Of a DNA stretch of 64,000 nucleotides, positions 25,501 through 37,800 are shown piece by piece (position 1 is the stretch's first letter; each line of letters begins with the position of its first letter). The stretch covers positions 36,034,025 through 36,098,024 of the forward strand of contig NC_132894.1 of NCBI RefSeq assembly GCF_030463535.1, written 5' to 3'. Below the pieces are notes generated by a model. That model made no database searches. It saw only the letters and a list, made by a program, of their open reading frames with translations, and was not told where the DNA came from. Made by a program: the position numbers and the translations under genes. Source of the DNA: Salminus brasiliensis. Lineage: Eukaryota > Chordata > Actinopteri > Characiformes > Bryconidae.

Positions 25501-28500
25501 AGCTAGCGCTAGCTAACTGTAACTAGGTAGCTAACGCTATTCAGTTCAGTAAAAAACACCTCTTCTAATGCTATACTGTTCTCTTCTACACCAGATACTG
25601 AAATTATTAGCTATTTAGTTACATATTTACCTCAGAAATGTACTTTTTAATCTAAAAACTGTGATATTTTAATGCACTGCTTCATTGTAAAGATGGGTAA
25701 ATAGGTAGCTACATAGATAAATAGATAGATACATAGATATATAGCTACATCGATTGATAAATATATAGATACACTGACAGCTAAACAGATATACATAAAT
25801 TCATTAATAGATAGCAAAACGTGGTAAATAGGACCCAAAGGAAAATGCAGCATTAAAGTAGCAATATATGTAATAGCAACTAAACAGACACATACTAGGC
25901 AGAAGGATGAACGGGATGAGACTTACTGCCTTAATAAAATAAGAAATATATACTGTAAGAATGGAGCAATATATACTGTATACATTAAATATGTATAATA
26001 TACATGAGCAGGAGTTGGTATTGCACTGAATAGCAGGAGATGTTGTAAATCTCAATGATTATGATTAAAGTAGCAGTAATTATGTCCACCTACATGAGTG
26101 TGCCATTACACTATGGGAAATGTGGACCAAAAAGACCCATGACTTAGAAAAGCCTTTAAAGGTGGCAGAGCGAAATGGTGTTATGGGCCAAGATTGGTAA
26201 ACACCTTAGTTGGCACTCCATTTCTGGACCTCATAGAGGCTGTTATAGAGTTCAGACCACATATAGAAAGTAATAGCCAGTTAAACAGATCAGCCCCTGC
26301 TTTCCGATATGAAGGTACTGGACGTGGTTTTCATGGCCCACTCTGATTGCCGGGCTGTTACTTTAGGCACGTTTGACAAGATGAGACCATATCTGAAATA
26401 TCCTGATTGATTCTTGTCCAAAACATCACCTTGCGAGCCCTTTCTGCTCAAAGGTTCTTAATGAACGTTCTCAAGATGCTGTTTTTATAGATTTTTTACC
26501 ACGATCGTCTTACTAACCTTGTACACAATGTCATCTACAGTTCAGCTCTACAGTTCCAGTACTCCTGAAGATCCGAGACACATTGTATCCAGTTAACACA
26601 AGCTGTTGTTTCAGGATGTGGTCCTTCTCAAGCTCATTGAGATTCAGCTGCATTTGTACATCTACACCAGGTCATGATGAAGTCACCATGCTCTCCTAGG
26701 CTTGTTCTTCCTCAGCTGTTTGTGGCTGGATGGAGTCTTTGGAGCTACAGCTCTGGATGAGTCTACAGTATACATGAATTCTCCATGTATGACACATCCA
26801 GCTCATTGGAGGTTTATCATCAATCTCTGTATATGCAATGGGCAATTATTAAGCGGTTTAGCAAAAAATGTGATGAGTTGCTAATTTGACTGTCCAGCTG
26901 TGAACTGATGAAACCTCTATTGGAAGCTCCACTTCAGTCAGAGCCTATCTAGTCTCAATTCCAGTCATGGAGTGAGACACGTAAGCTACAGGCCACCGGT
27001 CTTCATATATTTTTGCACTAGAGCTGGGAGTAGGCCAATCTTGGTTTGCTTCAGAGAATATTTTCATGAGTCTTGCAGAATCATCAAATTTTAACACTGG
27101 TTCTCAGTCAACACTACTATTGCGGATCTTGACGGATCATTAAATTTTAACACCAGATTCTCAGTCAGCACTATTATTGCGGATCTAGCTGGATCATTAA
27201 ATTTTAACACTGGTTCCTCAGTCAACACTCTTATTGGCCTCCTGCAGTGCTCTCATTTTTCTTGTTCATGTTTTCAGCCCGGGGCAGCACTTCAAACTCA
27301 TTGGTGATGTCACCACATGTAGTGTGTCGCACAGCTCCAGTGGCCTCGGTTCAATTGTGGGTTCAATCCCCGTTCTGGTCACAGGTGTGTTCTCCTCCAG
27401 GTTTTCTCCAAATACTAGGACATTTGTCCCTGCTCAGTTTTAAGTTTGCTTTATGTGTGACTTCCAGAACCTGTCTGAGTCTGCAATCATCCAGCAATCA
27501 TTCTACCTTTGTGGCGCTCCATGCATGTGGCCAAAAGGATTAGGACATCTACTAATTTTATCTACGGGATTTGTTATTCAACAAACCACAACCAAACCAC
27601 GGACCTTCAGATAGAGAAACGTGGTTCGTCGCTCACACAGAAGACGTTTCCCTTGCTCCAGTGAGTCCAGTGGTAGTATGCTTTACACAACTTAATTTAA
27701 CACTTAGGAATTTGCTGAGCTTTTTAGAATGACGACTTCTTTCGCAAATGTTTGTAGAAGCATACTGCCTGTCTAGGTGCTTGATTTTATACATCTATGG
27801 CAATGGAGCTGAATGAAACACCTGAATGTAATGATTAAGAAGTGTGTTCCAATGTTATGCATATAGTACATCACCTGTGGATGTGTCTACTGTCTCTGTC
27901 TACTGTTGGTGTGGTGCAACACTACCTGCCAGTGAGCTACTACACCATGTGGAAGACTGGATTCGATTCCCTGTCTGGGTGACTGTGCAGCACTACACCA
28001 AAAAGAGTCCTTGAGCCAGACTCCTAACACTACATTGGCCCTCCTCTGTAATACGAGTAACCTTGTAAGTCGCTCTGGACAAGAGCGTCTGCTAAATGCT
28101 GTTAAATGTCAATGTAAAAATGTCTCAATCTATTAAAGTCTCAGTCGTCCTTTGTTATAGGGCTTTTGACAATATCCACTATGTAATTATTAAAATACAC
28201 TAAAATATCATACTGGCTATAATAGCTGAGAATAAGCTGAGAAAGGCCCGTCTCCCTCCACCCATCCTCACCCTCTTCTATAGGGGAACCATAGAGAGCA
28301 TCCTAAGCAGCTGCATCACTGCCTGGTTTGGGACCTGCACAGCCTCTGACCGCAAGTCCCTCCAACGCATTGTGAGGACAGCTGAGAAGATCATCGGAGT
28401 CTCTCTCCCCTCCGTCATGGACATTTACACCACCCGCTGCATCCGCAAAGCAACCAGCATTGTGGATGACTCCACCCACCCTTCACACAGTCTGTTCTCC

Positions 28501-28621
28501 CTCCTGCCATCAGGAAGAAGGTACCGCAGCATCCGGTCCAACACGACCAGACTCTGCAACAGCTTCTTCCCCCAAGCCATCAGACTCCTCAACACAACTC
28601 AACTCCTGAACTGATATCTTA

Positions 28622-28664
<43 letters not shown>

Positions 28665-29785
28665 TCTCTCTCTTTCCAACCATTTATCCCAGATAACATG
28701 GGAAGCATTTTTTGCACAAGCATTTGCACTGACAACTTTACTACCTCACTGGACTCTATTTATCGCACATTGCACAACTTGCACACTACAGTCATTATTT
28801 ATTATCCTCTGGTCTGTACTGTGTTGTGTTGTCTGTCCGCACTTGTTTGTTTGTGTTGCACTTGTGTCTTGTATGCACTGTCTATGTTGCACCATGGTCC
28901 GGGAGGAACGTTGTTTCGTTTCACTGTGTACTCTGTATGTAGTTGAAATGACAATAAACCCACTTGACTTGACTTGACTTGAATAGGATAATGGAGGTCC
29001 ATTCATCTTCAAATGGAAAATTGAATACAATGTTGCTTAAAATGTTAGGTTTGTTGAAAATTAGATAATTTGTTTACATTACAGAATGAAAGATTAAAAT
29101 TATCCTGTTAACTGTGATTATCAATGTTTAATTAACTCACAAATAATAAAAATATATAGTTATTCAATTAAATTACAAAAATAAATAAATACATAACTGC
29201 ACTATAAGTTTAAATGTTTGCGGACACTGTTTCCATTAATGCACATAGCTATTTTAAGTTCCACCCTTTGCTGACACAGCTTGTCAAGTCCCTGTAGGGA
29301 AGTACTGCCAATAGAATAGTGTCTTTGGAGCAGATAAACATTGGCACCTATTGGCCTATTGACACCATGCCTAATGCAAGGCGTGGGCTTGAGGGGTATA
29401 TAGCCCCCTAGCATTGAGCTGTGGAGCAGTGGAACTATGTTCTTTGGAATGATAATTTAGCTCCATCCAGTACTTTTGGGATGACTTGGGGAGTTGAGTA
29501 TGAGGTGGGGTGGTGATCAATCATCCAACATCCCAACCTCACTAACATGTTTGTTGCTGAATGCAATTAAATCCTCACAGCAGTGCTCCCAGGTGTCCCA
29601 ATACTTTGATCCATATAAACCACTGAGCATTTTCTTCTAAACAGCTTGTAGGTGCAGTATATCTTACTGTTAACATGCAAGAAACGTTCAAAGAAGCCCC
29701 TGCTGTTTCTCCATAAGATCCATTTATGCTGTTTCTTCAGATCAGGATACGGATCCTGGAAAGGTGTGTGACTCACCCTATTGGT
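19527..29785 (-). CDS. Candidate undescribed small multi-exon gene (hypothetical)
   Basis: Six short minus-strand segments have good splice sites and join without breaking frame: 29785-29668, 25952-25927, 25651-25631, 24690-24641, 21393-21378 and 19674-19630 (118, 26, 21, 50, 16 and 45 nt). The stop is TAA at 19632-19630, with AATAAA on the same strand at 19532-19527. The partial product (92 residues) starts TNRVSHTPFQDPYPD, has an aromatic/basic middle (KWILWRNSRGFFERF), a Lys-rich helix-like stretch, and an acidic Ser-rich end (DEVTSDSSDEGQKL) with two S-D-E (SxE) sites. No initiator exon was found; it should lie between 29.8 kb and gene B or beyond. I do not recognise the family. The very short exons could be chance matches or a non-coding RNA, so this is a hypothesis resting on phase consistency and splice signals. 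Confidence 0.33.
19676..21376. other. Intergenic / putative intron, nothing recognised
   Basis: AT-rich sequence with no supported gene apart from the candidate minus-strand exons at either end. A 60-codon minus-strand frame at 20533-20718 has no clear splice or start support. Confidence 0.5.
21517..21560. repeat. Perfect 19-bp inverted repeat (hairpin) with 6-nt loop
   Basis: The left arm 21517-21535 (AGGTGGTGGTGTTATCTGT) is the exact reverse complement of 21542-21560, with loop GGCGCA. It sits at the 5' edge of the SINE below. Confidence 0.85.
21530..21760 (+). mobile_element. tRNA-derived SINE with L2-type tail, copy 1
   Basis: A box-B-like element GGTTCGATTCC (21597-21607) follows a tRNA-like head. 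The 3' part carries GTAAGTCGCTCTGGATAAG and ends in short GTAAGT repeats. This tail is shared by fish tRNA SINEs and L2-clade LINEs and is used for retrotransposition in trans. Copies 2 and 3 in this window confirm that it is dispersed. Confidence 0.85.
21780..22510. other. Intergenic, no gene seen
   Basis: No ORF, RNA gene or clear repeat could be supported here. Confidence 0.5.
22510..23375. repeat. 73-bp satellite array, block 1 (~12 copies)
   Basis: The unit contains AATAAACCCAAATAAACATA, GTCAGTGGTCAGTGAGAG and CCTGTAATTAACTCTATATAA. Equivalent points at 22513, 22586 and 22659 give a period of exactly 73 bp. Copies differ by a few substitutions (TTACAATAA, TTAGAATAA or TTAGGATAA). The same unit recurs downstream of gene B. 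Confidence 0.95.
23395..23520. repeat. Dispersed repeat, copy a
   Basis: The stretch with TTAAAGTGGTA, TTGAATGACTGCTG and GATGAATACAATCCCACA is a diverged copy of 24070-24180, in the same orientation. Family unknown. Confidence 0.6.
24070..24180. repeat. Dispersed repeat, copy b
   Basis: This carries TTAAAGTGGTAGAAGGG, TTGAATGACTGCTGACTA and GATGAATGCAATGCCACA, diverged from the copy at 23395-23520. Confidence 0.6.
25315..25350. repeat. (AAAC)n microsatellite
   Basis: Eight or so AAAC repeats grading into AACAAC. Confidence 0.85.
25695..25765. repeat. GATA/TAGA-rich imperfect microsatellite
   Basis: Imperfect TAGA/CATAGATA repeats in low-complexity DNA. Confidence 0.6.
26080..27070. other. 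Degenerate, probably old transposon-derived DNA
   Basis: Richer in GC than its surroundings but without an intact frame. It reads as decayed interspersed repeat, though I could not assign a family. No gene is supported. Confidence 0.35.
27071..27240. repeat. 57-bp tandem repeat, three copies
   Basis: Three diverged copies with core GATCATTAAATTTTAACAC and CTCAGTCAACACT(A)TTATTG, period about 57 bp. Confidence 0.8.
27275..27430 (+). mobile_element. Diverged SINE-like remnant
   Basis: The stretch includes GGGTTCAATCCCCGTTC, resembling a box B region, and TGTTCTCCTCCAGGTTTTC, like the body of a common fish SINE. It is strongly decayed, so the call is tentative. Confidence 0.4.
27905..28122 (+). 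mobile_element. tRNA-derived SINE with L2-type tail, copy 2
   Basis: Head TGGTGTGGTGCAACACTACC, box-B-like GGATTCGATTCC, and tail GTAAGTCGCTCTGGACAAG followed by an AATGT-rich end. Same family as 21530-21760 but diverged. Confidence 0.83.
28227..28982 (+). mobile_element. 5'-truncated non-LTR retrotransposon (L2-like LINE), 3' end
   Basis: The C-terminal end of a LINE reverse-transcriptase protein reads from about 28230 to a stop at 28612. It contains FYRGTIESILSSCITAWF, RTAEKIIGVSLPS, LLPSGRRYRSIRSNTTRL and SFFPQAIRLLN, typical of fish L2/CR1-like elements. A 3' UTR with a CT microsatellite follows, and the element ends in TTGACTTGACTTGACTTGA repeats. The endonuclease and most of the RT are absent, so it cannot move on its own. 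Confidence 0.88.
28623..28674. repeat. (CT)n microsatellite
   Basis: CT dinucleotide run with two interruptions, inside the LINE 3' UTR. Confidence 0.9.
29198..29620. mobile_element. Non-autonomous DNA transposon (MITE), copy 1
   Basis: It starts CACTATAAGTTTAAATGTTTG and ends TCCCAATACTTTGATCCATAT, imperfect inverted termini. Internal landmarks GGCGTGGGCTTGAGGGGTAT and GAGCTGTGGAGCAGTGG are shared with the copies at 50467 and 62365. There is no transposase frame. Confidence 0.75.
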
Positions 29786-29959
29786 CTGAATTAAAATGGC
29801 GAAAAAAAGGCATACATGAAAAGTAATAAGCTCCTTCCTTGAAGCTTCAGTGCAGGCCTCAGAGTCTGTAGAGTGCTGTAGAGAGCTTTCAACTTGTTGA
29901 GTCACTGGTGGAGCTTAATGTATCATGAAGTCATTTTTAAAGCTCTGGCCTGGGATGGG

Positions 29960-31480
29960 CACTGACATTTATATCACTTGCTGAAGAAAAGTACCTCACC
30001 CCACTATTGTTACTCAAGCAGCGTATTCACTCACTCAAGGCCTTTAGCAGATATTAGATTGCCAGACAATAAGAGTTCTTGGAAATGTAATACTGTTTGA
30101 CAAAATGTGTATTTTGTCAAATATTGAATAGAAATACTTGCTGACAATATTAGTTAAATAGTATTAAATTCTGGTATATCTCATACATTTGATTACCAGC
30201 CCTCTGGCAGATCTAATTAAGATGCATCATTTTAATATTTCCATAATGTTTGCAACAGTAATTCCTTTTATTGAATCCTTGAATTAGTTTCTTATCAGCG
30301 TCCCTTACTTTACTTTTGATGTCACTGTGCACTCTGTCTATTTCTGTTTGGCATTGTTGCTTTATTTTGTACAATCACTGTTCTGCACGAAGACCACAAC
30401 CTTTATTTGATATAAACATACAAAAATATATTATATAGTTAGTATAGGAACCTGACAATATGTGAACACCACTACACTGACTGTTTTCTCCCAATTAAAT
30501 ATGCTGTGGATGCAGGCACATGAATAATAAAAAAAGAATGGTAAAGTTCTCAGATTCTTTTAGTGGACATGTCTGCCAGACAGCATGATGTATGGGGGAA
30601 AACCTACAGGATCACTGTCATGACCAAGATTGCTTTGTCAGGCAGAACAGGTCTTAATATGTAAAAAAAGAAAAAAAAAACATAATATAAAATTTCAATA
30701 TGTTAAAATTACAACACACAGGTTTATAAAAACCCTAATACTACTTACATACTAAAAGGATATAAGCTTGTGAATGGTTCTTTATATAATCATGATAACT
30801 AAATGGTTCTTTGCCTGGTAGAGTGCTTCTAAAAATGTAGATATCACCTTATAGAACCTTTTCCACTATGTTCCACTATTCTTATGGTTTTAAAAATATA
30901 TATTTTCAGTACTATATTGAACCCTTTTTGCTAAGAGAATCTACCTGTATGTATCTATGTGTGAATATGTAGCTGTTGTTAATATTACGTATTGATTTAA
31001 TAAAAGTGACTAAGGTGGAGAAGCTCTGAGGGAAGATAGTTGACATAAGGCGCCACAGTACTAACAATAATCTTAGGCAACAGCACACACAAGATCATAC
31101 ATAAGTCATGTTTGATTAAGGTTACATTTCTCTAACCTGTTCAAATAGTTCATCATGATACTGGTTTCCATTGTGCTGTATTATTTTGATTACATAGCAG
31201 TATTTATTTTTTAGGGTTAAATTGTGATTCAATTCTCTTTGAGTTTTTAAAAAATGTACGATTGAATCTGACTAAATCACAGGGAGGATGATCTCTGAAA
31301 CCCTGAAACCCCTTACCTAAAGCAGTGACGATCATGCAAGGTGGTTTCAGGTGTGTTTTACAAAAGCCACACCATCATCTAGCACAGTCTACGAAGGCAT
31401 TTACCCTGAGAAAGTTAAACTTGCCCATGGCCCCACCTTCACCAAACTTCAAGAATCTGACGTCCCTCCTAAAAGACCAG
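29960..31480. other. Intergenic upstream of gene B, nothing clear
   Basis: AT-rich sequence with no supported exon or repeat. Any initiator exon of the candidate minus-strand gene would be expected around here, but I could not identify one. Confidence 0.5.
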
Positions 31481-31483
31481 TAG

Positions 31484-31490
31484 TATAAAG
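31484..31490 (+). promoter_or_regulatory. TATA box of gene B
   Basis: TATAAAG lies 71 nt before the ATG. A start about 30 nt downstream would give a 5' UTR of about 40 nt. A TATA box fits a tissue-restricted secretory gene. The start site itself is inferred. Confidence 0.65.
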
Positions 31491-31554
31491 CTCTGAAGAG
31501 AAGGAAGGAGTTTCTCAGTGAACCTGTGGGGCACCTGTCATCCACACAGCCATC

Positions 31555-31805
31555 ATGGGGACATTAAAGTTAATATCAGCTGAGCTGCTAATATGGATAA
31601 TTGTATCTATTGGACTGACAGCAGCACAAACCGGTAAGCAGATGCTCTTAAAAATCACTGTTTAATTATTAATCAATTACTGGTAAGACTTTTACTTAAA
31701 TATAATGTGACACCATTACCATAAACACTCGTTCCTGTTAATCCGCAGCGTTCCCCACAACGGTCAACATCTTCCAACCACTGGCTACAACTCAAATGAT
31801 TTCAG
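31555..31805 (+). CDS. Gene B exons 1-2: signal peptide and N-terminal linker
   Basis: Exon 1 (31555-31633) encodes the Met start and a signal peptide ending near TAAQT. Exon 2 (31749-31805) encodes a short linker ([18 protein letters not shown]). The start was chosen because it is the ATG just after the TATA box, in frame with the D1 domain, and gives a typical secretory leader. Confidence 0.88.
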
Positions 31806-34800
31806 GTAGAAATCTGTGATTATGTAGATCTGTAAATATGCTATATTACATAAAGATATGTACGATAACTTTATAACGCTGTGTCGTTTTTCAGGAATAG
31901 GCTCAGCACACAATGAGCAGGTCTGCAGCACATGGGGCAATTACCATTTCAAAACCTTTGATGGAGACGTATTCCAGCTCCCGTCCGACTGCAACCACAT
32001 CCTGACCTCGCAGTGTGGAGGCAGCTATGAGGCCTTTAACATTCAACTAAGGCGCCAGGACAAGAACGGTAAACCCATCATCAGCAAAATCACCATGAAG
32101 CTGGACGGGACAGTGGTGGAGCTGGCCAAAGACTCTGTAAATGTCAATGGCCAAATGTAAGTGATAAGCTATGTTGATTATAGGCATAACAAACAAAAAA
32201 AAGAGTTCATTATTAAAATACTTTATGTATATAGATGTATGATGTATTAATACCTCATTAAACTGTAGATTCAAGCAGACCCAAGTAATCTATCATAGTC
32301 CAAATATCTGACAGTCTAAATAAGTCAAATCATTATTATTATTCATTCAAATCATTATTTTTTTTAGTGTGAAAACACCGTTCCTCGGCTCTGGAGTTTT
32401 CATCGAGACCACAAGCTCATACATCATAGTCAAGGCTACAGTCGGGGTGACAACCATGTGGAATAAAGATGATGCATTCATGGTAAAGTTTGTGGAGGGA
32501 AAGGATTAACCGTCTGTAACTGGTTATATACATACGTCTGTCACTGTACAGTGTACTTTAAGTGTCTTTAAGATCATTAGAAATCTAATTTTCTCTCTAC
32601 AGGTTGAACTAAACCAAAAGTTTGTAAATCAGACCTGTGGACTTTGTGGGGACTTCAACGGAGTCCCAACGTACAATGAATTTATCAAAGATGGTAATTT
32701 ACAATAACAGAACATATTTCTAATTTTTAGAATAGCATACTTTTTCTACTCTATCAGGCAGAGTGTAAAATGTCTGTAACATGTTGTGTAACATGTTTAG
32801 GTGCACTGCTTTCTCCTCCTGACTATGGAAGTCTGTGGAAGATGGATGGACCTACAGAAACCTGTGAGGAACAACCTGCGAGAGTTAATGAGACATGTGG
32901 AGATGAGGTACTAAAATTGACCTTTCACAAATGCAGTTTCATTAGAGATGGCGTGTTGACCTTGAAGGGTATCAGCAGAAAATTATGAATTGCTTATTTT
33001 AAAGATTAGTAAAAAAACTTTATAATATATCATCTGATATAGAATAGTATAACTCCAAGTTAGTATTGGTGTCAGTTGATACTGGCATCACCCTGCTGAA
33101 TACTGATATTGTACCACCTCTAATTTTTATGTAGACCTTTAAAAATATTCAATACAAATCTCAGACCATTAGATTTGTCTTATGCGAGTCAGTTAAGTTG
33201 CACAATGTAACGTATTGTTTTTACAGCCCCCTTCATTATAGTACAGATTCTGCTTTCACACAGTTAAAAGATTAACTTGAAGTTAGGATTGTGTGAATAT
33301 CAAGTGCACCAAGAAAACAGAGGTTTAGAAAATGATGAGATGATGTCTTCTTTCTCCACAGAACTTCTGTCAAAACCTGTTTCTCAGCAAAGCGTTCAGC
33401 AGCTGCAATGATCTTGTAGCAATCGAGTCGTTTGTCACAGTCTGCATGGAGGATCTCTGCCAGTGCAACTCAACCTCTTTCTGCCTGTGCGAAACCTTAG
33501 CTGAATACTCTCGACAGTGTGTGCATGCAGGGGGGAGGCCCGAAAACTGGAGGACAGAACACTTCTGCCGTGAGTAGATGAAGTCTGCCTGGTTTGTGTT
33601 ATAATTATAGCAGGTGTTGTTAAAATCCTTATGTGCTGGTGTTTGTTAAAATGTTAAATGGTGCATTGTATTTATTAGTGTTCTGTCTGGCATATTTGTT
33701 ATTTACAGTGTTAGAAGTGCACAGTAAAATTAAATGCTTACAGACTGTTCTCTAATATTGGCTATGCAAGTGGAATGTGGGAAAACATGTGCATAGCACT
33801 GCATTGCACTGTAGTAACAAAACAGGTTTTACAGTAAAGTCTACAGTGTCTAAAATCCTTGGCATATTTTACAGTGTTTGAAGTGGACAGTTTACTTAAA
33901 CATCTTCTCAATCTGTTGCAGCAATGAAATGCCCAGAAACCAAGGTGCATATGGAGTGTGGAAGCCCCTGTATGGATACATGCTCTAACCCTGAGAGAGG
34001 ACAGGTGTGTGAAGAACACTGCATTGATGGATGCTTCTGTCCCCCAGGTAATGTTTGTTTTTTAAGCCTCACCTTCACATTTCAAGTGTCCCTAATGTAT
34101 AGAGACATAACAGTGACCACACCTTTCTAAATAAGTGCTTCAAAGCCAGTGTTTATATGTAATGATGAATCTAGGAGGAAATACAAAAAAAGGTCTTAGT
34201 CATTAATGCTAACGATATGTAAAGTTTGTTTGACTCACCAATTAGCAATTTATTTCTATACTGTCGATTTATAAACATATTTATATTTTTCAAGACACTG
34301 TCTTTGATGATGTAACCAACACTGGATGTATTCCACTGAGTAATTGCTCCTGCACCCATGGAGGAAAGGTGTATGCTTCCGGGGAAATATATTCTAGTAG
34401 TTGCCAGGAATGGTAAGTATTTAATAACTTAGCTTGGCTCTCTTTGCACATGAGAAAATGTATAAATCCATATTTTCCAAAGTGTAGACCCTTAGAGGCC
34501 TGAAGGTTTCCATAATAATTTTCTATTTAAAGTTTGTGTCATCGTATTAATGACAAACTGTTGCTGTATGTATCATTTAGTACCTGCTCTGGGGGTCAGT
34601 GGAACTGTGTGGATAAATCATGTCCTGGGACGTGCTCAGTGCAAGGTGGAGCCCACATTACAACATATGATGGAAAATCATACACCTTTCATGGTGACTG
34701 CACCTATGTCCTGTCACAGGTATAGTATCATGATGTCACAGCAATATATCAGTCAGACAAAAGGATACACCTTCTTTTATTTAAATATAATTGTGAAATC

Positions 34801-37800
34801 TTCTCATTTAAATGTACTACTTATTAAATGTATTACTTATGTACTGATTATTTATAGGAATGCACAGGCACAGATTTCACAGTTCTGGGAGACCTGATAC
34901 AATGTGGAATCTCTGGCACTGAAACCTGTTTGAAAGCAGTCACCCTGGCATTATCCAATGGCTCTAATGTAAGTCACACATGTGGATTAGATGTAAACCT
35001 ACTGTTTGAGTAAATCTTTGGACTTCAAACCAAATACACAGAATTTTTAAATACCCACCACACAGGTAATCAAAGTGGACCCAAGCGGGAATGTTGAAGT
35101 CAACAGCATGTTCACACAGCTGCCACTTTTTAAAGGTAAACTCTTTAAACCAATCACAATTAATAGACAGATAAACCAAATAAAGCTCAAAGCAAAGTAA
35201 AAATTTAAGGTGTCGAAGTCAGTTGAATGGAATGACATATACCTAATTTCTGCACTGATTACTCATATCTTTGGAGCTCTTCTATCTTTTTCAAGAGGTA
35301 AATAGTTTGATTTTATTGTATTTGCAGCCGATGTAAGCATCTTCAAGCCATCCTCATTCTACATCGTCATCCAGATAACTGGCATTCGTCTGGAAATCCA
35401 GCTGACACCCATCATGCAGGTTTTTATCACAGCTGACCCAGTATTTCAAGGACAAATTTGTGGTGTGTACATTTTTTTTACATAATATACTTATACTTTT
35501 CAGTCAAATAAACCTCTTTTTATACTATAACCTGCATTAACTTGAATGTTTTTCCATAGGATTATGTGGCAATTTCAACAACATTCAGGCAGATGATTTC
35601 ACCACCAGTAGTGGACTTAAAGAGGGAACAGCTGTTGACTTTGCCAACACCTGGAAAACAAGAGCAACATGTCTTGATATTAAGAGGACCTTCGAGAACC
35701 CCTGCAGTCTAAGCACTGAAAATGGTACACTGATGTGTCTGCTTTGACTTTTCCAATGTCACACAAACAACTGGTCGCTTTAGTAAAGCAACTTGAGGTT
35801 TTTGTTGCGTTGGTAAATGTGAATAAGCACCATTTGTTCTTTTAATAGAGAAATATGCACAGTATTGGTGTTCCGTGCTGTCAGATTCTTCTGGGGTCTT
35901 CTCAAGCTGCCATTCTGAAATTAACCCTGCCAACTACAAAGCAGTAAGTTAAATTGCACACTTGGTCATTGTCATATTAAAACACGACAAATGAGTATAT
36001 TAACAATTACAATCCAGTACATTAACACTTTACATTCCCTTCTTCTGTAAAGAGACTAGATCTGAGTTTTCCCAAGTAAAAGGAAACAAATTGAACTTGT
36101 ATTTATTTTTCCTACAGAACTGTATATATGACACCTGTAATTGTGAGAAAACCGAAGACTGCATGTGTGCTGCCCTGTCATCGTATGCTCATGCATGTGC
36201 TGCTAAGGGGATACTCATAACTGGCTGGAGAGACATCGCCTGTAGTGAGTGACTTTCCTATCAGATTTAATACGTAAACCGTCACGCCACTTAATAAAAC
36301 ATCAACTCGGCATACCTGCTTTGGAGATAATTATATTGATCTAAGAACAGGTCATTAAGTTAATAAATGCTTTGCCTATGTCAAATATGGTGCCATGTTT
36401 GAGGTTATGTATTAAGGACAGGCTTTAAAGTCCAAAAGCAAATATGTGTCCAGAGAAACAGGATCTTAAGAGTAAACACTTAGGATAAATAGCATTTCAA
36501 TTCAGTTGTGCTTGCAATTGTAGCCAGTGGATATAAAGGCACTTAAAATAACTGCCTTATATTTGTGGAACTGATCAGGATCTGATAAGTTATGGAATTT
36601 TGAATTTGAAGGAAATATTCCTGAGAGTTATTTTATTTACATTCTGAAATAACAAATGACATCTTGATTTGGTTAATATAAATATAATATAAACAGTACT
36701 TTTATTTCTTAAATTCTTCTTATTAGTTTTTGTATTAATTTTATTTTAATTATCTTATTTCTGTTCAGCTGATCATTTTGAGATGCATTTTAAGTGTGTG
36801 AAATGTGCTTTGTAAAACAGATGATTATCATTATTATTATTTTATAATGTAAACAATAATATGAATTAATATAAACAAGAAAATGAACTGTCAACATGTC
36901 CAGGGGGCATTCCTGCCTTGCGCCCAATTATCCTGGGTAGGCTCCAGGCCCCCTGTGACCCTTTCCAAGTAGAAGCAGACAAGAAGATGGAATATAGACA
37001 AGACACTATTTAACTGCTGTTGTACATCCTCCCACAGAAAACTACACTCTGTCCTGCCCCAGCTCCATGGTCTACTCCTACAACATGACTAGCTGTGGCC
37101 GTAGCTGCCGGTCCCTCAGCCAGACAGACTACATTTGCAGCACTCAGTTTGTAGCAGTCGATGGCTGCGGGTGTGCAGAAGGGACGTACCTGAACGAGAA
37201 AGATGAGTGTGTGGCCCAAAGCAGCTGCCCGTGTTACGACTCAAACAGAGTGATCCAGCCTGGCGAGACTGTTAGCAGAGAAGGCACCACATGGTAAGGG
37301 CTGAGCTTTTGTAAAAGAGTATTGCTGAATTAGCCACAAGCACAAGGAGCAAAGAATAACTTGATGATCTCGTCTTTCAGTATATGCAAGCAAGGCCAAC
37401 TGAACTGCTTCGGTTCAACGAAAGTGCAAGGTATGGAAGTATAGTAGTTTATATGTCCCTTTTAAAAACTAATTTTCCAAGCATGATCAGAAGAGACTTA
37501 CAAAATACTATAAATCAATATTACATCTATGGTCTTATACATGTGAATTTAACATATGTTGTCAACTGATTTTGTTGAATAAAAACTGAAACAATAGCAT
37601 ACAGCTTTTCTCATGTTCTCAATAATACTGTAATGAAACTGTTGTATAGCTTCATGTCTTTATTATGTTCTAATCTAATTATAAAGATGCCATTGTAGAA
37701 TAATTTGTCTTCATTTTCTATCTAGAATGCACTTCCCCAATGACATACCTCAACTGCTCCACTGCTCTTCCCGGAAGCAAGGGCTCAGAATGTGCAAAAA

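Noticed and set aside
31270-31440. Minus-strand sequence with GCCATGG and GTAAGG that could be the first exon of the hidden gene
   Set aside because: The available donors give a phase that puts a stop at once in the 118-nt candidate exon.
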